Assembly (NCBI RefSeq): GCF_003626975.1
Contig: NZ_CP032616.1
Span: 4,061,001 to 4,125,000, forward strand
Direction: 5' to 3'
Source: Pseudomonas sp. DY-1
GTDB taxonomy: Bacteria; Pseudomonadota; Gammaproteobacteria; Pseudomonadales; Pseudomonadaceae
DNA: 64,000 nt
Positions 33,410 through 42,646 of the stretch are shown piece after piece. A program made the position numbers and the translations under genes. Below the pieces are notes generated by a model, which ran no database searches, was not told the origin of the DNA, and saw only the letters and a list, made by a program, of their open reading frames with translations. Within the stretch, counting starts at the first letter, position 1; the number at the start of each line of letters is the position of its first letter.

Positions 33410-34282
33410 ATGAGTTCCGCAAGCCTGACCGCCGCGTCCTCCGCCAACGCCGCCCGCCGGGGCAGCGCACTGGGTCGCCGTATCCTGATCGCCTTCGCCT
33501 GGCTGGCTTTCGCCCTGTTCCTTCTGCTGCCACTGCTAGTGGTCCTGAGCGAGGCGTTGAAGCAGGGCCTGGGTACCTTCTTCGAAGCCATTTTCGAGCC
33601 GGACGCCCTTTCCGCACTGAAACTGACCCTGATCGCCGTTTTCATCTCGGTGCCGCTCAACCTGGTGTTCGGCGTTGCCGCCGCCTGGTGCGTGAGCAAA
33701 TACGAGTTTCGTGGCAAGAGCCTGCTGGTCACCCTGATCGACCTGCCGTTCTCGGTGTCGCCGGTCATCGCCGGCCTGATCTACGTGCTGCTGTTCGGCG
33801 CCCAGGGCTACTTCGGTGAATGGCTGCAGGACCGCGACATCCAGATCGTCTTCGCCGTGCCCGGCATCGTCCTGGCCACGATCTTCGTGACCTTCCCCTT
33901 CGTCGCCCGTGAGCTGATCCCGCTGATGCAGGAACAGGGCACGCAGGAGGAAGAAGCCGCACGCCTGCTCGGCGCCAACGGCTGGCAGATGTTCTGGCAC
34001 GTGACCCTGCCGAACATCAAATGGGGCCTGATCTACGGCGTGGTGCTCTGCACCGCGCGGGCGATGGGCGAGTTCGGGGCGGTATCGGTGGTGTCCGGCC
34101 ACATTCGTGGCGTCACCAACACCCTGCCCCTGCACGTCGAAATTCTCTACAACGAGTACAACCACGTCGCCGCCTTCAGCGTCGCCAGCCTGCTGCTGGT
34201 GCTCGCCCTGTGCATCCTCCTGCTCAAGCAGTGGAGCGAGTCGCGCCTGTCCCGTCTCAAGTCGAATGCTGATGAGGAGTAA
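33410..34282 (+). CDS. cysW: Sulfate ABC transporter permease CysW
   Basis: A 290-residue permease, second half of the sulfate channel. Typical CysW segments are [25 protein letters not shown] and [57 protein letters not shown]. About 25 residues rich in alanine precede the first helix. It follows cysT and precedes cysA by 5 bp. Confidence 0.93.
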   Translation: MSSASLTAASSANAARRGSALGRRILIAFAWLAFALFLLLPLLVVLSEALKQGLGTFFEAIFEPDALSALKLTLIAVFISVPLNLVFGVAAAWCVSKYEFRGKSLLVTLIDLPFSVSPVIAGLIYVLLFGAQGYFGEWLQDRDIQIVFAVPGIVLATIFVTFPFVARELIPLMQEQGTQEEEAARLLGANGWQMFWHVTLPNIKWGLIYGVVLCTARAMGEFGAVSVVSGHIRGVTNTLPLHVEILYNEYNHVAAFSVASLLLVLALCILLLKQWSESRLSRLKSNADEE

Positions 34283-34287
34283 CCACC

Positions 34288-35277
<990 letters not shown>

Positions 35278-35287
35278 CCGAGCGGAG

Positions 35288-35337
35288 CCCCTCTCCCCCA
35301 GCCCCTCGTCCTTCAGGGAGAGGGGCTGGGGAGAGGG
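35288..35337. repeat. GC-rich inverted repeat after cysA
   Basis: CCCTCTCCCCCAGCCCCT pairs with AGGGGCTGGGGAGAGGG with a single bulge; the inner core is the CCCTCTCCCT/AGGGAGAGGG family sequence with one change. It may serve as transcription end or mRNA stabiliser for cysTWA. Confidence 0.75.
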
Positions 35338-35467
35338 CAGCCGGCGCACCAAACCTCCCCCTGCATTCCATATTTCACTCCACCCCGAATCGTCCCGATT
35401 CAGCGGCCCGGATACTGGCCACGTATCCATTGGCGCTATCCTGCGCCCCGACACAAGGAGTGAAACC

Positions 35468-36220
35468 GTGGCCGATTCCCTGATTACCTACCTGCCCCTG
35501 ATTGCCGCCACCTTCCTGCTCGCCGGCACGGTGAAGGGCGTGGTCGGCCTGGGCCTGCCAACCATTTCCGTGGGCCTGCTGGGGCTGGTCATGCCTCCGA
35601 TGCAGGCCGCCGCGCTGCTAATCGTGCCGTCCATGGTCACCAATATCTGGCAGCTCGCCGCCGGCAGCAGCCCCCTGGCGATGCTGCGCCGACTTTGGCC
35701 GATGCTCGCCGGGATCTTCGCCGGCACCTGGGCCATGACCTGGGTGGTGAATGCCGCTGACCTGCCCGGCGCCACCTCGATTCTCGGCATCGCCCTGGTG
35801 GTCTACGCGCTGCTCGGACTCGCATCGGTACGCTTCAGCGTGGCACCGGCCAACGAAGGCTGGCTGGGGCCGGTGATCGGCGCGGTAACCGGCGCCCTGA
35901 CCGCACTGACCGGAGTTTTCGTGATTCCCGCCGTGCCTTACTTGCAGGCCATCGGCCTGGAGAAAGATGAACTGGTGCAGGCCCTTGGGCTGTCCTTCAG
36001 CGCCTCCACCATCGCTCTGGCAGTGAGCCTCGGACACAGCGGCGAACTGCTGCAACCAGCGGTGCTAGGCGCCTCGCTGCTGGCCCTGGTACCTGCGCTG
36101 CTGGGCATGGCCGGCGGGCAATGGTTGCGCAAGCGCATCAGTGCCGAACGCTTCCGTCGCTGGTTCTTCGTCGGTTTGCTGCTACTGGGCAGCGACCTCG
36201 TCCTGCGCGGTCTGTTCTAG
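35468..36220 (+). CDS. TauE/SafE (TSUP) family membrane transporter
   Basis: A 250-residue protein with about eight hydrophobic segments. AGTVKGVVGLGLPTISVGLLGL near the N-terminus and the repeated half GAVTGALTALTGVFVIPAVPYLQ are the TSUP signature. AAGGAG seven bases before GTG at 35468 supports that start. It follows cysA by 190 bp containing a palindrome and may be a separate unit. Family members export sulfite, sulfoacetate or other sulfur anions, or take up anions; adjacency to sulfate uptake genes suggests sulfur, but the substrate is inferred. Confidence 0.8.
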   Translation: MADSLITYLPLIAATFLLAGTVKGVVGLGLPTISVGLLGLVMPPMQAAALLIVPSMVTNIWQLAAGSSPLAMLRRLWPMLAGIFAGTWAMTWVVNAADLPGATSILGIALVVYALLGLASVRFSVAPANEGWLGPVIGAVTGALTALTGVFVIPAVPYLQAIGLEKDELVQALGLSFSASTIALAVSLGHSGELLQPAVLGASLLALVPALLGMAGGQWLRKRISAERFRRWFFVGLLLLGSDLVLRGLF

Positions 36221-36259
36221 ACCCGAGGCGCCGGCCACCGCGGCCGGCGCCCATGCCAC

Positions 36260-36661
36260 TCACGCGGCCACACCCTGGCAACGGCGGAGGCCAAAGAACT
36301 CCAGCTCGGCGAGCACGGCTACCGCCACCGCCTGACCGATCACGAAGACCTTGCCCAACAGGGTCGGCTCGACCCAACCCAGCGCCAGCAACGAGAGGCT
36401 GTCGATCACCCACACGGCGTTGATCGCCAGCACTGCCCAGATCCAGCCGCGCCGCAGCGCCTGACGATTGGCCAGCCAGCCAAGCGCCAGCGCGAAGGGC
36501 AGCAAGCCGATGCCGGCACCCAGAAGCAGCGCACGTGGCAGCCCCAGCAGTTCTTCCAGCGGGCCGGCTGCCAGCGTCAGCAACAACCCCATGGCGCCGC
36601 TGGCCAGGGCATCGGCTTGCAGGGCACGGCGCAGCATCGGGGACATATCGAGATGAGTCAT
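36260..36661 (-). CDS. Small integral membrane protein, function unknown
   Basis: A 133-residue protein with four predicted hydrophobic helices (ASGAMGLLLTLAAGPLEELLGL; LLLGAGIGLLPFALALGWLA; WIWAVLAINAVWVIDSLSLLALGW; VFVIGQAVAVAVLAELEFFGL). It resembles widespread four-helix SPW/DoxX-like membrane proteins but no firm family call is made. It is divergent from an XRE regulator, with a perfect palindrome between, so it is the probable target of that regulator. Confidence 0.65.
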   Translation of the reverse strand: MTHLDMSPMLRRALQADALASGAMGLLLTLAAGPLEELLGLPRALLLGAGIGLLPFALALGWLANRQALRRGWIWAVLAINAVWVIDSLSLLALGWVEPTLLGKVFVIGQAVAVAVLAELEFFGLRRCQGVAA

Positions 36662-36733
36662 GGTGGTTCTCCTGTCGATGGGGCGCCGGAGTGGCGCTTG
36701 GCGACAGATTTCCGCGAAACCCGCAGCGGGTCG

Positions 36734-36750
36734 ATTACCTGCCAGGTAAT
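36734..36750. promoter_or_regulatory. Palindrome ATTACCTG-C-CAGGTAAT, candidate XRE operator
   Basis: Perfect 8-bp arms around a single centre base, 35 bp before the XRE gene and 72 bp before the divergent membrane protein gene. The likely autoregulatory operator. Confidence 0.6.
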
Positions 36751-36785
36751 GGCCGAGCTTCCCTCCCTGAACTATCGTCGGTGCC

Positions 36786-37574
36786 ATGAATACATCTGCC
36801 CACCCCGTCGGCGCGCTGTTGCGCCAATGGCGCCAGCGGCGCCGCCTCAGCCAGCTCGACCTCGCCTGCGACGCGGAGATTTCCACGCGTCACCTGAGCT
36901 TCGTCGAGACCGGTCGCGCCCATCCCAGTCGCGAGATGCTGCTGCACCTGGCCGAGCAACTGGAGATTCCCCTGCGTGAGCGTAATCGCCTGCTGACCGC
37001 AGCCGGATATGCGCCGCTGTTCTCCCAACGTGCGCTCGACGACCCAGCCCTGGCCGGCGCGCGCACGGCGGTCGAGCAATTGCTCAAGGCCCACGAACCC
37101 AACCCGGCGCTGGCGGTGGACCGGCACTGGAACCTGCTGGCGGCCAATGGTGCTGTGGCGCCCCTGCTCTCGGGAGTGGCGCCGGAACTGCTGGCGCCGC
37201 CACTCAACGTGCTGCGGGTGTCACTGCACCCGAAGGGCCTGGCGCCCCATATCGTCAACCTCGGCCAGTGGCGCGCGCATCTGCTGGAACGCCTGCATCG
37301 GGATATCGAAGTCAGCGGCGACCCGGAACTACAGGCGCTGTTCGATGAGCTCAATGGCTACCCCGCACCACCTCCACCGGAAGGTCTGCCCAGCGAGGCG
37401 GTGCTCGTGCCGCTGCAACTGCGCACATCTGTTGGCGTCATCAGTTTCATCAGCACCATCACGGTGTTCGGCACTCCGGTCGACGTCACCCTGGCCGAGC
37501 TTGGGCTAGAAACCCTGTTCCCCGCCGACCCAGTCAGCGCCGAGTTGCTGCGCAAGCTGCAGGGCAAAGCCTGA
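36786..37574 (+). CDS. XRE-family transcriptional regulator with MmyB-type C-terminal domain
   Basis: A 262-residue regulator. Helix-turn-helix at residues 8-65 (GALLRQWRQRRRLSQLDLACDAEISTRHLSFVETGRAHPSREML), then a PAS-like MmyB ligand-binding domain (about 100-255: HEPNPALAVDRHWNLLAANGAV). Proteins of this class bind a hydrophobic ligand in the C-terminal pocket and usually control an adjacent oxidoreductase or membrane gene. Here the divergent four-helix membrane protein is the obvious target. Confidence 0.82.
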   Translation: MNTSAHPVGALLRQWRQRRRLSQLDLACDAEISTRHLSFVETGRAHPSREMLLHLAEQLEIPLRERNRLLTAAGYAPLFSQRALDDPALAGARTAVEQLLKAHEPNPALAVDRHWNLLAANGAVAPLLSGVAPELLAPPLNVLRVSLHPKGLAPHIVNLGQWRAHLLERLHRDIEVSGDPELQALFDELNGYPAPPPPEGLPSEAVLVPLQLRTSVGVISFISTITVFGTPVDVTLAELGLETLFPADPVSAELLRKLQGKA

Positions 37575-37695
37575 AAAACATCGATTCACCCACAACAAAT
37601 CATTCTTTCGGGTAGTAGCGTGAGAGCCACGGCGCAGTAGGCTGTGCCGGCACCTTTATCGACTCCTCAGAACAACAAGAACAGGAGCACCCGCC

Positions 37696-38442
37696 ATGAT
37701 CCGCAAGGTTCTGCTGTATCCGCTGATCGCTCTTCTGCTGGGCGTCGCCATGCCCGGTCTCGCCACGGAACGCTCCCCTCTGGAACTGGTACAGGTCCAC
37801 GCCAGCCGTGCCACGGCCAGCCTGCTGCTGTTTCGCGGGGAAGGCTTCCAGGACGTCCATGCCGAACGAATGCGTAGCGACCTCAAGGCGCTGGATGCCG
37901 ACTACCAGCGCATCTCCACGCCGAGCGGGGACTTGCGCAAGGCCCATGACGCGTTTGTTACCCAGCTCGAACAGGGCGTTTCCTACGGCCGCAAGGAAGA
38001 AGACGTGCCGTGGCGCTTTCCCCAGGAGCTGGCCAAGGCTTTGCGCGACTTCCTCATCGCCGCACGCTCTCAGGCCGGCACGGGCGGAGCTGAGGAACTG
38101 CCCGCCAAGGTGGAGTACCTCAATGTCCAGTACCTGAGCCGGTCCTACATCGGCACCTTCGAAATTGCCCGCGAGAACGGCGATACCTATATCGGCCAGG
38201 ACGAACGTCGCCTGCTGCCGGACATAGACAAGGAGCTGGCGCCGCTGGACGACAAGGCCGACCCGGCGCTGGCCAAGCTGAAGACTCGCTGGGGGTTCCT
38301 GAGGACTGCACTGAGCGACCTGAACAGCCAGAGCAACACACTGGTCAGCGCCTCCGGCCGGCCCTACGCGCCCATGATGGTGGACCGTCAGGCGCGGTCG
38401 ATGAGTGGGCAGTTGCTGACGCTGGGCGACCTCTCCCCCTGA
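37696..38442 (+). CDS. Exported protein of unknown function
   Basis: A 248-residue protein with a signal peptide (MIRKVLLYPLIALLLGVAMPGLATE). The mature part is mostly helical, with charged heptad-like stretches (GFQDVHAERMRSDLKALDADYQRI; LAKLKTRWGFLRTALSDLNSQSNTL), and has no cysteine or recognisable catalytic motif. AGGAG eight bases before the ATG. It stands alone before a repeat region. Similar pseudomonad proteins are annotated only as hypothetical; a periplasmic role is the most that can be said. Confidence 0.7.
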   Translation: MIRKVLLYPLIALLLGVAMPGLATERSPLELVQVHASRATASLLLFRGEGFQDVHAERMRSDLKALDADYQRISTPSGDLRKAHDAFVTQLEQGVSYGRKEEDVPWRFPQELAKALRDFLIAARSQAGTGGAEELPAKVEYLNVQYLSRSYIGTFEIARENGDTYIGQDERRLLPDIDKELAPLDDKADPALAKLKTRWGFLRTALSDLNSQSNTLVSASGRPYAPMMVDRQARSMSGQLLTLGDLSP

Positions 38443-38513
38443 TTCAGAAATAGGGGTGAGAAAGCCAGATACCGCAGGGAAATGCTCGGGACTGGACGCT
38501 CGCAGGGACAGCC

Positions 38514-38535
38514 CCCTCTCCCTTCAGGGAGAGGG
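38514..38535. repeat. Palindrome CCCTCTCCCT-TC-AGGGAGAGGG
   Basis: Perfect 10-bp arms in the gap between convergent genes; same family as at 18793 and 32473. A further inverted repeat around GGGCTTCGCTGCGC follows (about 38550-38610). Confidence 0.8.
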
Positions 38536-38628
38536 CATCCCGGCCTGTTGGGCTTCGCTGCGCTCTGCACCAGCCTACGGGGCCGCTGCGCGCCCATGGG
38601 CGAATGAATCCGCCTCCGCCGGGATAAA

Positions 38629-39153
38629 TCAAACCGCGGCCTTCTTCTCCCGAATGCACGTCGGGCCCGCACGCTCTTCTACCGCGTGCTCGATCTCCTT
38701 GCGCAGCCCCAGGAGGAAACCGAGTTCGGCAACCACGAACAGCGGCCCGATGATCAACCCGGTCAGGTCGTCGACGAAGGCCGGCTTGCGCCCCTCGTAG
38801 TAGTGCCCGATGAACTGGACCACCCAGCCCACGACGAACATCCCCAACCCGGCGCCAAGCCAGGCAGCGGTGCTTTGCACGGCAAGAGCAGCACCGAGCC
38901 ACAAGCTCAACGCGAGCAGCGCTGTCATGACCAGGCCATATCGCAGGTCGAGGCGGAAGTAGTAGAGCGCAGAGACCAGGCTGACCAGCGCAGCCGGTGA
39001 CCACCAAAGGCCGAAGGATTCGAAGCCGGGGCGCGACAGCAGCACGGCGACGGCGACCACGATCAGCGGAATGCCGACGAAATGGGTGGCGATGTTGCGG
39101 CGGTCACGGTGGTACTCGGCGTATTGGCCAAGTTGGTCGATGAGGGTTTTCAT
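38629..39153 (-). CDS. Mpo1/DUF962-family membrane protein (putative 2-hydroxy fatty acid dioxygenase)
   Basis: A 174-residue membrane protein. DUF962 hallmarks are YAEYHRDRRNIATHFVGIPL at the N-terminus, with His15 and His24, and QFIGHYYEGRKPAFVDD further on. In yeast Mpo1 these histidines hold iron(II) for alpha-oxidation of 2-hydroxy fatty acids. Four or five hydrophobic segments are present. The ATG at 39153 is preferred over an earlier in-frame start because the conserved domain begins there. It is divergent from a Crp-family gene. Activity in bacteria is an extrapolation. Confidence 0.75.
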   Translation of the reverse strand: MKTLIDQLGQYAEYHRDRRNIATHFVGIPLIVVAVAVLLSRPGFESFGLWWSPAALVSLVSALYYFRLDLRYGLVMTALLALSLWLGAALAVQSTAAWLGAGLGMFVVGWVVQFIGHYYEGRKPAFVDDLTGLIIGPLFVVAELGFLLGLRKEIEHAVEERAGPTCIREKKAAV

Positions 39154-39215
39154 TGTTGTGTCCTCAGGTTTGCAGGCAATTGCGCCGATAATGGCGTCAT
39201 GCCCGAGACAACCTC

Positions 39216-39231
39216 TGTCAGCTAGCCGACA
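39216..39231. promoter_or_regulatory. Near-palindrome TGTCAGCTAGCCGACA before the Crp-family gene
   Basis: TGTC.GCTAGC.GACA is symmetrical at 14 of 16 positions and ends six bases before the ATG. It may be an autoregulatory site for the Crp-like protein. Confidence 0.4.
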
Positions 39232-39237
39232 AAGACC

Positions 39238-39933
39238 ATGACCGAATTCAAGCACTACCTCGATCGCCTGCGCACTGGTCAATGGTTCAGCCAGTTACCC
39301 GCCGGCCTGCAGGAAGAACTGCTGGCCATGGCGCAGCTCAGGCGCCTGGAGCCTGGTCAGCGTCTGTTCCGTCGTGGCGACCCACCCTGCGGGCTCTATG
39401 CGGTGCTGGAAGGCGCGATCCGGGTTGGCAGCATCAGCGAGAGCGGCAAGGAAGCGCTGCTGGTGCTGGTGGAGCCACCGCACTGGTTCGGCGAGATCTC
39501 CCTGTTCGACGGACAATCGCGTACCCACGACGCCTTCGCCGAGGGCCAGGTAACCCTGCTCAACCTGCCCCAGGCGCCGCTGCTGTCGCTGCTCAAACGC
39601 GAGCCTTGGCACTGGCGCGATTTCGCCCTGCTGATGAGCCAGAAGCTGCGCCTGGCCTTCATCGCCCTGGAGGAAATGAGCCTGCTGCCCGCGCCCCAGC
39701 GCCTGGCCAGGCGCTTGTTGATGATCGCCGAGGGTTACGGCGAGCGCTCCGGCCAACGGCGCGTCATCCAGTTGGCCCAGGAGCAGTTGGCAATGATGCT
39801 GGCGATATCCCGCCAGACCACCAACCAGATCCTCAAGGATCTGGAAGCCCAGGGTGCGCTGCGGCTGAACTATGGCGAGATCGAGATCCTCGATCCTGAA
39901 CGGCTCAAGCGCGCGGCACAGGGCAAGCCGTAA
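39238..39933 (+). CDS. Crp/Fnr-family transcriptional regulator
   Basis: A 231-residue protein. Cyclic-nucleotide-binding-type barrel at about 20-125 (RLFRRGDPPCGLYAVLEGAIRVG; WFGEISLFDGQSRTHDAFA), dimer helix, then a winged helix with recognition region LAMMLAISRQTTNQILKDLE (about 180-200). No cysteine cluster for Fe-S, so not an Fnr oxygen sensor. It is divergent from the Mpo1-like gene with 84 bp between, suggesting control of that gene. Effector unknown. Confidence 0.82.
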   Translation: MTEFKHYLDRLRTGQWFSQLPAGLQEELLAMAQLRRLEPGQRLFRRGDPPCGLYAVLEGAIRVGSISESGKEALLVLVEPPHWFGEISLFDGQSRTHDAFAEGQVTLLNLPQAPLLSLLKREPWHWRDFALLMSQKLRLAFIALEEMSLLPAPQRLARRLLMIAEGYGERSGQRRVIQLAQEQLAMMLAISRQTTNQILKDLEAQGALRLNYGEIEILDPERLKRAAQGKP

Positions 39934-39943
39934 CCGGCAACTG

Positions 39944-40040
39944 CGGGTACGAATTCATTCGCCCAGGGTGGCGCAGCCGCCGTCTGCGATTACCTAGGGC
40001 GTACCGTCGGTTCGCTTGGCGATTGGAATCGCCCCTACAC
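39944..40040. repeat. REP pair
   Basis: GCGGGTACGAATTCATTCGCCC and, in the opposite sense, GCTTGGCGATTGGAATCGCCCCTAC, separated by GC-rich DNA. Lies between convergent Crp- and AraC-family genes. Confidence 0.65.
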
Positions 40041-40059
40041 GTAACCAGCCTCGCTGCGC

Positions 40060-41073
40060 TCAGCGACCTGCGGTGAGGCTTTCGCGGTACTGGCTCGGGC
40101 TCTGTCCGGTCCAGCGCTTGAAGGCACGGCTGAAGCTACTGGTGTCGGCAAAGCCAAGCAGGTAGGCAATTTCACTGATGGAGCAGCGCGGGTCGCGCAT
40201 ATGGACCAGCGCCAGCGCCTGGCGGGTGTCGCCCAGAAGCTGCTCGTAGTTGCAGCCCTCATCCGCCAGGTGCCGCTGCAGGCTGCGCAAGCTGAGGTGC
40301 AGGGACTGGGCGATGCGCTCGGCTGAAGGTTCGCCATTCGGAAGCTGGGCCTCCAGGCAGGCACGCACCTTGCGCGACCAGGTGGGCTGCTGCAGTTGCT
40401 CCAGGGTTCGCTTGAGCACCGCTTCGTTGTGCTCGGCCAGTTCGGGATTGGAGTCCTCCAACGGTCGCTCGAAGTCGTCCGCCGCGAACTCCAGCAGGTT
40501 CTCATCGGCACCGAAGGCCAGCGGCGCGCGGAATACCGCGTGCCAGGGCTGCGGGTCAACCGGCTGCTGGCGGCGAAGGTGTACGGCGAGCGGCGCATAG
40601 TCTCGGCCGATGCGGTTGCGGCAGGTGCGCACGTAGATGGCGGCAAAGGCATCCACCGCTTCCGGCGCCGGCTCGAAGCCGTCTTCACGCACCCGCAGAC
40701 GGAACAGGTAGCGCTCACCTTCGCGTGACAGCTCCAGCTCCAGCGCGTCGCTGACCACCTGGTGATAACGCACGATGCGCTCGAAGACTTCCCGCAGGCT
40801 GGCGCTGGCCACCAGGGCATAGCCCAGGGCGTGGAAGGTGGTGGGACTGACGTAGGTGGAAATCTTCAGCCCCAGGGCCGGGTCGCCGCTGGCGTCTACG
40901 GCCAACTGCCAGAGACGCGTGGTGGCGGACAGCGGGTAGCGCGCGTTGGGGTCGTCCATCAACGCCGGATCGAGCCGGGCCTGGCGGCAGAGTTCCGCGC
41001 TGTCGAGGCCGAGCGCGTCCAGCTGCTTGCGCAGGGCTCGGGTCCAACTGGCGAGGGTAGTGGGTTCGCTCAT
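40060..41073 (-). CDS. AraC-family regulator divergent from a desaturase-rubredoxin unit
   Basis: A 337-residue regulator. The N-terminal arabinose-binding-type domain of the OruR/GbdR-like AraC_N class spans about 15-200 (ASLREVFERIVRYHQVVSDALELEL), and the C-terminal double helix-turn-helix is about 235-330 (RIAQSLHLSLRSLQRHLADEG; SISEIAYLLGFADTSSFSRAFKRWTG). Two 21-bp direct repeats lie directly before its start in the gap to the desaturase gene, exactly the architecture AraC proteins bind. Probable activator of the desaturase; effector likely a lipid or alkane, which is inference. Confidence 0.8.
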   Translation of the reverse strand: MSEPTTLASWTRALRKQLDALGLDSAELCRQARLDPALMDDPNARYPLSATTRLWQLAVDASGDPALGLKISTYVSPTTFHALGYALVASASLREVFERIVRYHQVVSDALELELSREGERYLFRLRVREDGFEPAPEAVDAFAAIYVRTCRNRIGRDYAPLAVHLRRQQPVDPQPWHAVFRAPLAFGADENLLEFAADDFERPLEDSNPELAEHNEAVLKRTLEQLQQPTWSRKVRACLEAQLPNGEPSAERIAQSLHLSLRSLQRHLADEGCNYEQLLGDTRQALALVHMRDPRCSISEIAYLLGFADTSSFSRAFKRWTGQSPSQYRESLTAGR

Positions 41074-41074
41074 G

Positions 41075-41116
41075 CAGGTTGGCGTTTCCGGTCAACAGGT
41101 TGGCGTGCTCGGTCGG
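41075..41116. promoter_or_regulatory. Tandem 21-bp direct repeats, candidate AraC operator
   Basis: Copies at 41075-41095 and 41096-41116 share CAGGTTGGCGT and CGGTC at the same offsets, so the two half-sites are two helical turns apart. They lie between the divergent AraC and desaturase genes. Confidence 0.6.
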
Positions 41117-41173
41117 GCGCGGCGACGGCTCGGAACGGCACAGTAGAACCATCTCCGACAAGAGGATGGAAGC

Positions 41174-42247
41174 ATGTCCGCCAAGCCTGCAAGCCCCCGC
41201 ACGCTGAATGACCAGCAGCGATCAGCGCATATTCGTGAAGTGGTGATGGCCAGTGGCAACGCACTGCGCCAGCGTTTTCCCGTGTTGCAACATCAGGACG
41301 CCATCGGCGCAGGCATCCTCGCCTTCGCCTTGGCCGGCATGCTGGGTTCCGCCCTGCTCTATCTGAACGACCAGATCGCCTGGTGGGCCTGCCTGCTGCT
41401 CAACGCCTTCTTTGCGTCGCTGACCCACGAGCTGGAGCACGACCTGATTCACAGCATGTACTTCCGCAAGCGCAAGGTGCCGCACAACCTGATGATGGCG
41501 CTGGTCTGGATGGCGCGGCCAAGCACCATCAACCCCTGGATTCGTCGCCACCTGCACCTCAACCACCACAAGGTGTCCGGTACCGAGACCGACCTCGAAG
41601 AACGCGCCATCACCAACGGCGAACCGTGGGGCCTGGCGCGTCTGCTGATGGTGGGCGACAACGTGATGTCCTCGCTCATCCGCATGCTGCGAGCCAAGAC
41701 CTGGACACAAAAGCGCGGCATCCTCTGGCGCACCCTGAAGGTCTACGCGCCGCTGGCGCTGCTGAACTGGGCCACTTGGTACGTCTTCCTCGGCTTCCAC
41801 GCCATCGACACCCTGGCCTGGGCCCTGAATGCCCCTATCGCCTGGTCGGCCGGCACCCTTGAAGTGATGAGCATCGTCAACATCGCCGTGGTGGTGCTGG
41901 TGGGACCGAACGTACTGCGCACCTTCTGCCTGCACTTCGTCAGCTCCAACATGCACTACTACGGCGACGTCGAACTGGGCAACGTGATCCAGCAGACCCA
42001 GGTGCTCAACCCTTGGTGGATGTGGCCACTGCAAGCGTTCTGCTTCAACTTCGGCAGCACTCACGCCATCCATCATTTCGTGGTCAAGGAGCCCTTCTAC
42101 ATCCGTCAGTTGACGGCGCCGGTAGCGCACAGGGTGATGCGCGAGATGGGCGTGCGCTTCAACGATTTCGGCACCTTTGGCCGCGCCAACCGCTGGCACC
42201 CGAAGGAGCAGCCAGTCACCCAGCCCGCCCAACCCACCGTTGGATAG
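41174..42247 (+). CDS. Membrane fatty acid desaturase/hydroxylase family protein
   Basis: A 357-residue membrane di-iron protein. Histidine boxes HELEHDLIH (85-93), HLHLNHH (126-132) and HAIHH (297-301), with another His pair in NMHYYGD. Membrane stretches at about 45-80 and 190-245. It is not the AlkB type; it belongs to the broad fatty acid desaturase superfamily. A rubredoxin gene lies 96 bp downstream, which would be its electron donor. The divergent AraC gene is its likely regulator. Substrate (acyl chain, alkane or alcohol) is unknown. Confidence 0.78.
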   Translation: MSAKPASPRTLNDQQRSAHIREVVMASGNALRQRFPVLQHQDAIGAGILAFALAGMLGSALLYLNDQIAWWACLLLNAFFASLTHELEHDLIHSMYFRKRKVPHNLMMALVWMARPSTINPWIRRHLHLNHHKVSGTETDLEERAITNGEPWGLARLLMVGDNVMSSLIRMLRAKTWTQKRGILWRTLKVYAPLALLNWATWYVFLGFHAIDTLAWALNAPIAWSAGTLEVMSIVNIAVVVLVGPNVLRTFCLHFVSSNMHYYGDVELGNVIQQTQVLNPWWMWPLQAFCFNFGSTHAIHHFVVKEPFYIRQLTAPVAHRVMREMGVRFNDFGTFGRANRWHPKEQPVTQPAQPTVG

Positions 42248-42343
42248 GGCACGGGCTGCGCGCCGCTGCCCCTATGATCGCGACAACGCGCGCCCCTGGG
42301 CGCACGCCTTCCCCGAGCACAGCTGCAAGCATGAGGTAGCGGC

Positions 42344-42508
42344 ATGAAAACCTGGATTTGTGTGGTCTGCGGCCTGATTTACGACGAAGCCAAGGGCTGG
42401 CCCGACGAGGGCATCCCCGCCGGCACCTCCTGGAACGACGTGCCAGACGACTGGATCTGCCCGGACTGTGGCGTCGGCAAGAACGATTTCGACATGCAGG
42501 AAATCTGA
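42344..42508 (+). CDS. Rubredoxin
   Basis: A 54-residue protein, complete. Iron ligands are Cys6, Cys9, Cys39 and Cys42 in CVVCG and CPDCG, with LIYDEAKGWPDEGIPAGTSW between, matching alkane-type rubredoxins RubA1/RubA2 of Pseudomonas. GAGGT is six bases before the ATG. It carries single electrons from a rubredoxin reductase to a membrane oxygenase; the desaturase just upstream is the obvious partner. No reductase gene is in this window. Confidence 0.92.
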   Translation: MKTWICVVCGLIYDEAKGWPDEGIPAGTSWNDVPDDWICPDCGVGKNDFDMQEI

Positions 42509-42530
42509 GCCCGAATTCGCGGTGCCTCTT

Positions 42531-42622
42531 CCCTGTGGGAGCGAATTCATTCGCGATCGATACGACGCCAGCGTCATGAGGGGCAGCCCTTCGGCCTGCT
42601 TCGCGAATGAATTCGCTACAAG
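42531..42622. repeat. REP pair facing each other
   Basis: TGTGGGAGCGAATTCATTCGCG and, inverted, TTCGCGAATGAATTCGCTACAAG, with GGGGCAGCCCTTCGGCCTGC between. It fills the gap between the rubredoxin and convergent autotransporter genes. Confidence 0.75.
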
Positions 42623-42646
42623 CTTCACCTCGTCGTCGATTCCGTC

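Noticed and set aside
38443..38628. Small coding frame in the gap after the exported protein gene
   Set aside because: The region consists of a palindrome and further inverted repeats and has no ribosome binding site.
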